From contig NZ_BALM01000001.1 of assembly GCF_000614975.1 (NCBI RefSeq), positions 62,001-126,000 of the forward strand: a DNA stretch of 64,000 nt, given 5' to 3'. The stretch's first letter is position 1. Each line of letters begins with the position of its first letter. Under the pieces are notes generated by a model that had not been told where the DNA came from, ran no database searches, and was given only the letters and a program-made list of their open reading frames with translations. Shown here piece by piece: positions 58,541 to 64,000 of this stretch. This DNA comes from Shewanella marina JCM 15074. GTDB lineage: Bacteria > Pseudomonadota > Gammaproteobacteria > Enterobacterales > Shewanellaceae. A program made the position numbers and the translations under genes.

Positions 58541-60121
58541 ATGTCAGGTTACAAACCAGAGGTAGACAAGCGCAGAACGTTTGCCATCATATCTCACCCC
58601 GATGCGGGTAAAACTACCATTACCGAAAAAGTATTATTATTCGGAAACGCGCTACAAAAAGCGGGTACGGTAAAGGGTAAAAAGTCAGGCCAACATGCGA
58701 AATCTGACTGGATGGAAATGGAAAAAGATCGTGGTATTTCTATTACTACCTCGGTAATGCAATTTCCATATCATGACGCTTTAGTCAACCTATTGGATAC
58801 ACCTGGTCACGAAGACTTCTCTGAAGATACTTATCGTACATTAACGGCAGTTGACTCATGTCTAATGGTAATCGACTCCGCTAAAGGTGTAGAAGATCGT
58901 ACGATTAAGTTGATGGAAGTGACACGTTTGCGTGATACGCCAATCGTGACTTTTATGAACAAATTAGACCGCGATATTCGTGATCCAATTGAGTTAATGG
59001 ATGAAGTTGAAGAAGTATTAAACATTGCCTGTGCTCCGATTACTTGGCCTATTGGTGCGGGTAAAGAGTTTAAAGGTGTGTACCATTTGCTGCGTGATGA
59101 AGTGATCCTTTATCAAGGTGGTATGGGTCATACAATTCAAGATTCTCGTATCATTAAGGGCTTAGATAACCCTGAGTTAGATGATGCGATTGGTAGCTAT
59201 GCAGCTGACCTACGTGACGAGATGGAATTAGTAGTTGGCGCAGCGCATGAGTTTAATCTTGAGCAGTTCCTTAGCGGTGAATTAACGCCTGTGTTTTTCG
59301 GTACCGCGCTAGGTAACTTTGGTGTTGATCATATTCTTGATGGGGTTGTTGAGTGGGCGCCAAAACCACAAGCACGTGAAACAGAAACCCGAGTGGTTGA
59401 GCCTGAAGAGCCTAAATTCACTGGTTTTGTATTTAAGATCCAAGCAAATATGGATCCTAAACACCGTGACCGTGTTGCTTTTATGCGAATTTGTTCTGGT
59501 CGTTATGAGCAAGGCATGAAAATGCATCACGTACGTATTGGTAAAGACGTTAACGTTAGTGACGCTTTAACCTTTATGGCGGGTGATCGTAATCGTGCAG
59601 AAGCTGCATATCCGGGCGATATTATTGGTTTACATAATCACGGTACCATTCGTATTGGTGATACCTTCACTCAAGGTGAGAAGTTACGCTTTAGTGGTAT
59701 CCCTAACTTCGCACCAGAAATGTTCCGTCGTATTCGTTTGAAAGATCCATTAAAGCAAAAACAGTTGCTTAAAGGCTTAGTTCAGCTTTCAGAAGAAGGT
59801 GCGGTGCAGTTATTTAGACCATTAGATAACAACGATCTTATTGTGGGTGCCGTAGGTGTACTGCAGTTTGAAGTGGTTGTAGGTCGTTTAAAGTCTGAAT
59901 ATAACGTTGAAGCGATTTATGAACATGTAAACGTAGCAACTGCCCGTTGGGTATACTGTGATGACGAACGTAAATTAGAAGATTTCCGCCGTAAGTGCAG
60001 TACTAATTTAGCATTAGATGGTGGCGATAATTTAACGTATATTGCACCAACTTATGTCAACCTGAATTTATCCATGGAACGTTATCCAGAAGTTCAGTTT
60101 GCTAAGACTCGTGAAAACTAA
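58541..60121 (+). CDS. prfC: Peptide chain release factor 3
   Basis: A 526-residue GTPase that removes RF1/RF2 from the ribosome after termination. G1 is [15 protein letters not shown]3 [17 protein letters not shown]4 TFMNKLDRD. The rest follows E. coli RF3 closely (529 residues). ATG after ACAGGTAAGCC. Confidence 0.96.
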   Translation: MSGYKPEVDKRRTFAIISHPDAGKTTITEKVLLFGNALQKAGTVKGKKSGQHAKSDWMEMEKDRGISITTSVMQFPYHDALVNLLDTPGHEDFSEDTYRTLTAVDSCLMVIDSAKGVEDRTIKLMEVTRLRDTPIVTFMNKLDRDIRDPIELMDEVEEVLNIACAPITWPIGAGKEFKGVYHLLRDEVILYQGGMGHTIQDSRIIKGLDNPELDDAIGSYAADLRDEMELVVGAAHEFNLEQFLSGELTPVFFGTALGNFGVDHILDGVVEWAPKPQARETETRVVEPEEPKFTGFVFKIQANMDPKHRDRVAFMRICSGRYEQGMKMHHVRIGKDVNVSDALTFMAGDRNRAEAAYPGDIIGLHNHGTIRIGDTFTQGEKLRFSGIPNFAPEMFRRIRLKDPLKQKQLLKGLVQLSEEGAVQLFRPLDNNDLIVGAVGVLQFEVVVGRLKSEYNVEAIYEHVNVATARWVYCDDERKLEDFRRKCSTNLALDGGDNLTYIAPTYVNLNLSMERYPEVQFAKTREN

Positions 60122-60155
60122 GCTCTTGGTTTAAGCGCTTCAGCAGATTATGATT

Positions 60156-60179
60156 AAAGGCGGATTTTCCGCCTTTTTT
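60156..60179 (+). terminator. Terminator after prfC
   Basis: AAAGGCGGA-TTT-TCCGCCTTT with a T run. Confidence 0.9.
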
Positions 60180-60202
60180 ATTGCTTATAATAAGTGAATA
60201 CC

Positions 60203-60982
60203 ATGAAACTATTTGATACCCATGCTCACCTTGATTTTACAGAGTTTGATATTGATAGAGCAGAGTTATTACTGCAAATGCAGCAACATGGTATTAGCGG
60301 TTGTCTGCTGCCCGCAGTATCGCCTCGTCATTGGCTTAAGCAATTAGCCGTTGCCAAGCAATATCAGCAATATTTTGCGTTAGGTATTCATCCTTGGTTT
60401 TGTCCTGATGATTTATCTCAAGCATTAGCTGCGCTAACAGAGATATGTCAATTGGAGCGAGATAATCGCTATTTTATTGCTATTGGTGAAGCGGGATTAG
60501 ATAAGTTATCGCAAACTAATTATCAGCTGCAATTACAATATTTAACGGCACAAATAGTGCTGGCGAAACAGCTGCAGCTACCCATTATTTTGCATTGTGT
60601 GAGAGCTCATGCAGATATGATTGCAATATTAACTGAGGCAAATTTACCTCAAGCTGGTGTGATTCACGGCTTTAGTGGCAGTATTGAGGTGGCAAGACAA
60701 TACATTAAGCTTGGCTTTAAGTTAGGTATTGGTGGCTTAGTTTGCGAAGCTAATGCAAAGAAATTAAGGCACTGTGTGCAAGAGCTTCCATTAACCAGTT
60801 TTGTCATGGAAACTGATTCACCAGCAATGACCCCCAAACAGTTAGGTTATGATCGTAATACGCCAATGACGTTAGTGACTGTGATTGATGAGATTGCACA
60901 ATTACGACAAGAAACTGTCTTAGCCGTTAGCCGGCAATTAATGAAGAACTGTCGTATGTTATTTTCGATAGATTTAATCTAA
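60203..60982 (+). CDS. TatD-family metal-dependent hydrolase (YjjV-like)
   Basis: A 259-residue TIM-barrel hydrolase. Metal ligands appear in DTHAHLDF, ALGIHPWF, IGEAGLD, LHCVRAH, VIHGFSG and METDSPAM. It is closest by recall to YjjV, which lies near prfC in E. coli too. Probably a 3'-5' DNA exonuclease or phosphohydrolase. ATG at 60203 is preferred; a GTG three codons earlier is also possible. Confidence 0.87.
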   Translation: MKLFDTHAHLDFTEFDIDRAELLLQMQQHGISGCLLPAVSPRHWLKQLAVAKQYQQYFALGIHPWFCPDDLSQALAALTEICQLERDNRYFIAIGEAGLDKLSQTNYQLQLQYLTAQIVLAKQLQLPIILHCVRAHADMIAILTEANLPQAGVIHGFSGSIEVARQYIKLGFKLGIGGLVCEANAKKLRHCVQELPLTSFVMETDSPAMTPKQLGYDRNTPMTLVTVIDEIAQLRQETVLAVSRQLMKNCRMLFSIDLI

Positions 60983-61519
60983 TTATTAAGCTCCAATACT
61001 CGCTCATTAAATAATATAGTTAATATTTATTTAACATCTATAAGTTTATTTCCTCTAAATCACTTGGTTAGTCGTTAAATTGTTATTTAACACTCAGTAG
61101 AAGCCAAATTAATGGCGTATTGTGATCGTTTTTTGAACACGTTGTGAATATTGCAATTTTGTAATTTGGACTGTATTCATAACAAAATTGATAGCATATG
61201 CGACTAACTTACAGTGGTTTAGCTTCCTATAAATACTATTTTTCTCTAAAAATGAAACTTTTTTAGTTAAATTACATCATTTTTAATTGTCCTTAAAATA
61301 AAACAGTATTGATTATTGTTGGTGCAACACACTGTCTATTAAGATATTTAGTTAGAACGTATAAAAACCTATTATTAATATTTAATTTTTGTTTGTTAGC
61401 TAGTACTCAAAATGTCGATCAAGGTAGCGATTTTCATCTGACCCTAAGGTATAATCTGCTGCGGAAAAAAGGTTGGTTAACAACATAAATAAAAAACGTT
61501 AACAATAGGGTGATGGTTA
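60983..61519. other. 537-base intergenic region upstream of nupC
   Basis: Very AT-rich with no open frame or recognised RNA. Such a long leader is expected to hold promoters for nucleoside uptake, but no convincing CRP or CytR-like operator can be read by eye. Confidence 0.45.
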
Positions 61520-62832
61520 ATGGAAATTGTAATGAGTTTAGTGGGGGTGGTTACCCTGCTTGCGATTGGTTTCTTGTTATCAAATAACAAAAAAGCAATT
61601 AGCATTCGTACGGTAGGCGGTGCACTTGCAATTCAGGCTGCTTTTGGTGGCTTCGTTTTATATGTGCCAGTCGGTAAAGACATTCTAAAGAGTGTGTCTG
61701 ATGGCGTATCAAGTGTCATTGGTTATGCGCAAAATGGTATTAGTTTCGTATTCGGTGATTTAGCTAACTTCAAAGTTGGCTTTATTTTTGCCGTAAACGT
61801 ACTGCCTGTTATCGTTTTCTTCTCTTCTCTAATCGCAGTTCTGTATTATCTAGGTGTGATGCAGTGGGTTATCCGCATTATTGGCGGTGGTCTACAAAAA
61901 GCACTTGGCACAAGCCGTACAGAGTCAATGTCTGCAACAGCAAACATCTTCGTAGGTCAAACTGAGGCGCCTCTAGTAGTACGTCCATTTATTCCTACTA
62001 TGACTCAATCTGAGCTATTCGCTATCATGGTGGGTGGTTTAGCATCTATCGCTGGTTCTGTACTAGCGGGTTATGCGCAGATGGGTGTACCTATTGAGTA
62101 CTTAGTTGCCGCATCATTCATGGCAGCACCAGGTGGTCTATTAATGGCTAAACTGATGCACCCTGAAACTGAAGCTGCTAAGAACGATATGGATGAGTTG
62201 CCAGAAGATCCAGAAAAGCCTGCTAACGTATTAGACGCAGCGGCAGCTGGTGCTTCATCTGGTATGCACCTAGCACTTAACGTTGGTGCAATGCTTCTTG
62301 CATTCGTAGCTTAATCGCCATGGTAAACGGTATCATTGGTGGTATCGGTGGTTGGGTAGGTTACCCTCATATCACACTAGAATTAATTCTAGGTTACCTA
62401 TTTATGCCATTAGCATATTTAATCGGTGTACCTTGGAATGAAGCTTTAGTAGCAGGTTCTTTCATCGGTCAGAAGATCGTTGTTAACGAATTCGTTGCTT
62501 ACTTAAACTTTGCACCATATATCCACCCTGTAGTTGAAGGTGCAGTTTCTGCATGTACTACTGATGTGGCTAAAGTGGTTAAAGATACTCTGCCGTTATG
62601 TGTAGCTGAAACTGGCTTACCAATGTCAGCACGTACTCAAGCAATCATTTCATTCGCACTTTGTGGTTTTGCTAACTTATCATCTATTGCGATTCTGCTT
62701 GGTGGTCTAGGTGCAATGGCACCGAACCGTCGTTCAGATCTTGCTAAGCTTGGTATCCGTGCGGTTATCGCCGGTTCTTTAGCTAACTTGATGAGCGCAA
62801 CACTAGCTGGTCTATTCTTAGCACTAGCGTAA
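61520..62832 (+). CDS. nupC: NupC-family concentrative nucleoside transporter (frameshifted in this sequence)
   Basis: A membrane carrier that takes up nucleosides with Na+ or H+. The sequence follows the Vibrio cholerae CNT protein: ISIRTVGGALAIQAAFGGF, YYLGVMQWVIRIIGGGLQKALGTS, NIFVGQTEAPLVVRPF, then VPWNEALVAGSFIGQK, and FALCGFANLSSIAILLGGLG. The frame breaks at 62311-62312 (GCTTAATC); adding one T gives FVALIAMVNGIIGG and a 437-residue protein. Probably a read error. It lies just before tsx, the matching outer-membrane channel. Confidence 0.92.
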
Positions 62833-63152
62833 TAATGTGTGACAAAGCTTGTTGCTACTATGTAGCAGCAAGCTTTGGTTAAATCAGCCGTTTTCCCATA
62901 GTTATATCGTTGTATTACAGAGTGTTTAGTTAGCGGATACTGAGTTGGATCTGCTAGGGTTTTGTTTTTCCAAAATTCGCTAAGTAAGTGTTTTGTATTG
63001 ATATTTAGACCATTTTCAAAATTAATTATAGTCGATCACACTTTTATCTAAAATTCTTGAGATTTTAAAAAGAATAGGTAAAATGCGCTCGAAATTAAAA
63101 AACGCTGTTTACAAATATGCAAACAGTAACAATACCTACAACGGGGTTGATG
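62833..63152. other. Intergenic region between nupC and tsx
   Basis: Begins with GCTTGTTGCTACTATGTAGCAGCAAGC near 62845-62871, an inverted repeat (GCTTG-TGCTAC / GTAGCA-CAAGC) over a short loop, followed by TTTGG, likely a weak terminator of nupC. The rest holds the tsx promoter region. No gene. Confidence 0.5.
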
Positions 63153-63983
63153 ATGAAAAATGTTAAAACTTTCGCTCTAGCTGCTACAGCTATTGCAGCA
63201 ACTATGTCTGCACCTGCATTCGCAGCTGATCGCGGTGATGATATCCATGCTGGTGATTACAAGTGGATTAACTTCAACTACATGTATGCGTTAAAAGAGC
63301 TACCTCGCCCAGCTGATGCTCGTAGTGGTCATGACTACTTAGAGATGGAATTTGGCGGTCGTTCTGGCATTTTCGATCTATACGGTTATGTAGACGTATT
63401 CAACCCATCTGAGCGTGATTCGAGCGATAAGAAAGGCGCTCCTAAAATGTTTATGAAGTTTGCGCCACGTATCTCTATCGATGCGTTAACAGGTAAAGAC
63501 TTATCTTTCGGCCCAGTTAAAGAAGTTTACTTCTCTACTCTATTTAACTGGAGCGGTGGTTCTGACGATGTAAACAACTCTTTCTGGGGTGTGGGTGCTG
63601 ATGTTGAAGTGCCTTGGTTAGGTAAGACTGGTATGAACATCTACGGTTTATATGACCTAAACACTAAAGAGTGGAACGGTTACCAGTTCTCTGCTAACTG
63701 GTTCAAGCCATTCTATAACTTCGATAATGGTTCATTCCTATCGTTCCAAGGTTATGTTGATTGGCAGTTCGGTGCAGACGCAATCTACACTGATACTGGT
63801 GAGCAAGTTAAGACTGCTAACGGTGGCGCTGCATTCGCAGGTCTTTACTGGCACACTCAGCGTTTCGCGCTTGGTTATGGTCTGAAGGCATACAAAGATG
63901 TATACCTACTTAAAGATGATGGTGCTACAGGCCTAGAATCTTCAGGTATCAGCCACTACTTCGCAGCTACTTACAAGTTCTAA
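63153..63983 (+). CDS. tsx: Nucleoside-specific outer-membrane channel Tsx (OmpK family)
   Basis: A 276-residue outer-membrane barrel protein. Signal peptide AAATAIAATMSAPAFAA, then DYKWINFNYMYALKELP and FGGRSGIFDLYGYVDVF, family features. It ends in the aromatic outer-membrane signature ISHYFAATYKF. It should pass nucleosides into the periplasm for the NupC carrier just upstream. ATG at 63153 is chosen because GGGG lies six bases upstream; ATG at 63150 is also possible. Confidence 0.92.
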   Translation: MKNVKTFALAATAIAATMSAPAFAADRGDDIHAGDYKWINFNYMYALKELPRPADARSGHDYLEMEFGGRSGIFDLYGYVDVFNPSERDSSDKKGAPKMFMKFAPRISIDALTGKDLSFGPVKEVYFSTLFNWSGGSDDVNNSFWGVGADVEVPWLGKTGMNIYGLYDLNTKEWNGYQFSANWFKPFYNFDNGSFLSFQGYVDWQFGADAIYTDTGEQVKTANGGAAFAGLYWHTQRFALGYGLKAYKDVYLLKDDGATGLESSGISHYFAATYKF

Positions 63984-64000
63984 TTTGTAAGAGTGTGATA

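Noticed and set aside
63020..63045. CRP site upstream of tsx (GATCACAC)
   Set aside because: Only one half site fits; the other half does not match TGTGA.

Overview
The window looks like the chromosome of a moderately AT-rich marine gammaproteobacterium, most probably Shewanella or a close relative. This rests on gene order and protein style: xerD-dsbC-recJ, zapA/6S RNA/ygfA, ygfB-ubiH-ubiI-gcvTHP, and the block greA to tatD. It also rests on an FtsH that begins MSDMAKN and a vcCNT-like NupC next to Tsx. No species can be named from sequence alone.

Layout. 1-5 kb: end of a BrnQ transporter, XerD, DsbC, RecJ, and RpiA on the opposite strand. 5-11.8 kb: a YedI-type membrane protein, a Fur-box TonB receptor coupled to a thioredoxin-like protein, a CSS/EAL c-di-GMP phosphodiesterase, 5-formyl-THF cyclo-ligase, 6S RNA and ZapA. 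12-19.9 kb: YgfB, two ubiquinone hydroxylases and the glycine cleavage operon. 19.9-25.1 kb: an accessory island with three tandem 123-bp repeats, a lone RloC/PrrC-like ATPase (possible anticodon nuclease), a REP-associated tyrosine transposase with REP-like ends, an orphan gene, a small non-autonomous element and a stray half copy of the 123-bp repeat. 25.4-30.7 kb: a Fur-controlled iron-import operon mixing Ftr and Efe parts, a peroxiredoxin-like protein and a DUF2057 protein. 31-40.3 kb: RhlE, an ECF sigma factor convergent with a YCII protein, a voltage-sensor-like membrane protein, small membrane and secreted proteins, a radical SAM HemN-like enzyme and an OFA-family MFS carrier. 40.9-64 kb: conserved housekeeping genes from greA through ftsH, folP, glmM, tpiA, secG, two tRNAs, rimP-nusA-infB-rbfA-truB-rpsO-pnp, nlpI, prfC and tatD, then nupC and tsx for nucleoside uptake.

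Eight genes (dsbC, the EAL gene, ubiH, gcvT, gcvP, the YCII gene, pnp, nupC) are each broken by the loss of one base in a run of two or three identical bases. Restoring that base gives a full-length product every time. Several of these genes are core functions, so the pattern points to sequencing or assembly error rather than gene decay. They are annotated here as single genes.

The least ordinary parts are the 123-bp repeats, whose hairpin arms change in a compensating way between units; the RAYT/REP unit with its small derivative; the solitary RloC-like gene; the hybrid Ftr/Efe operon; and the pore-less voltage-sensor-like protein.
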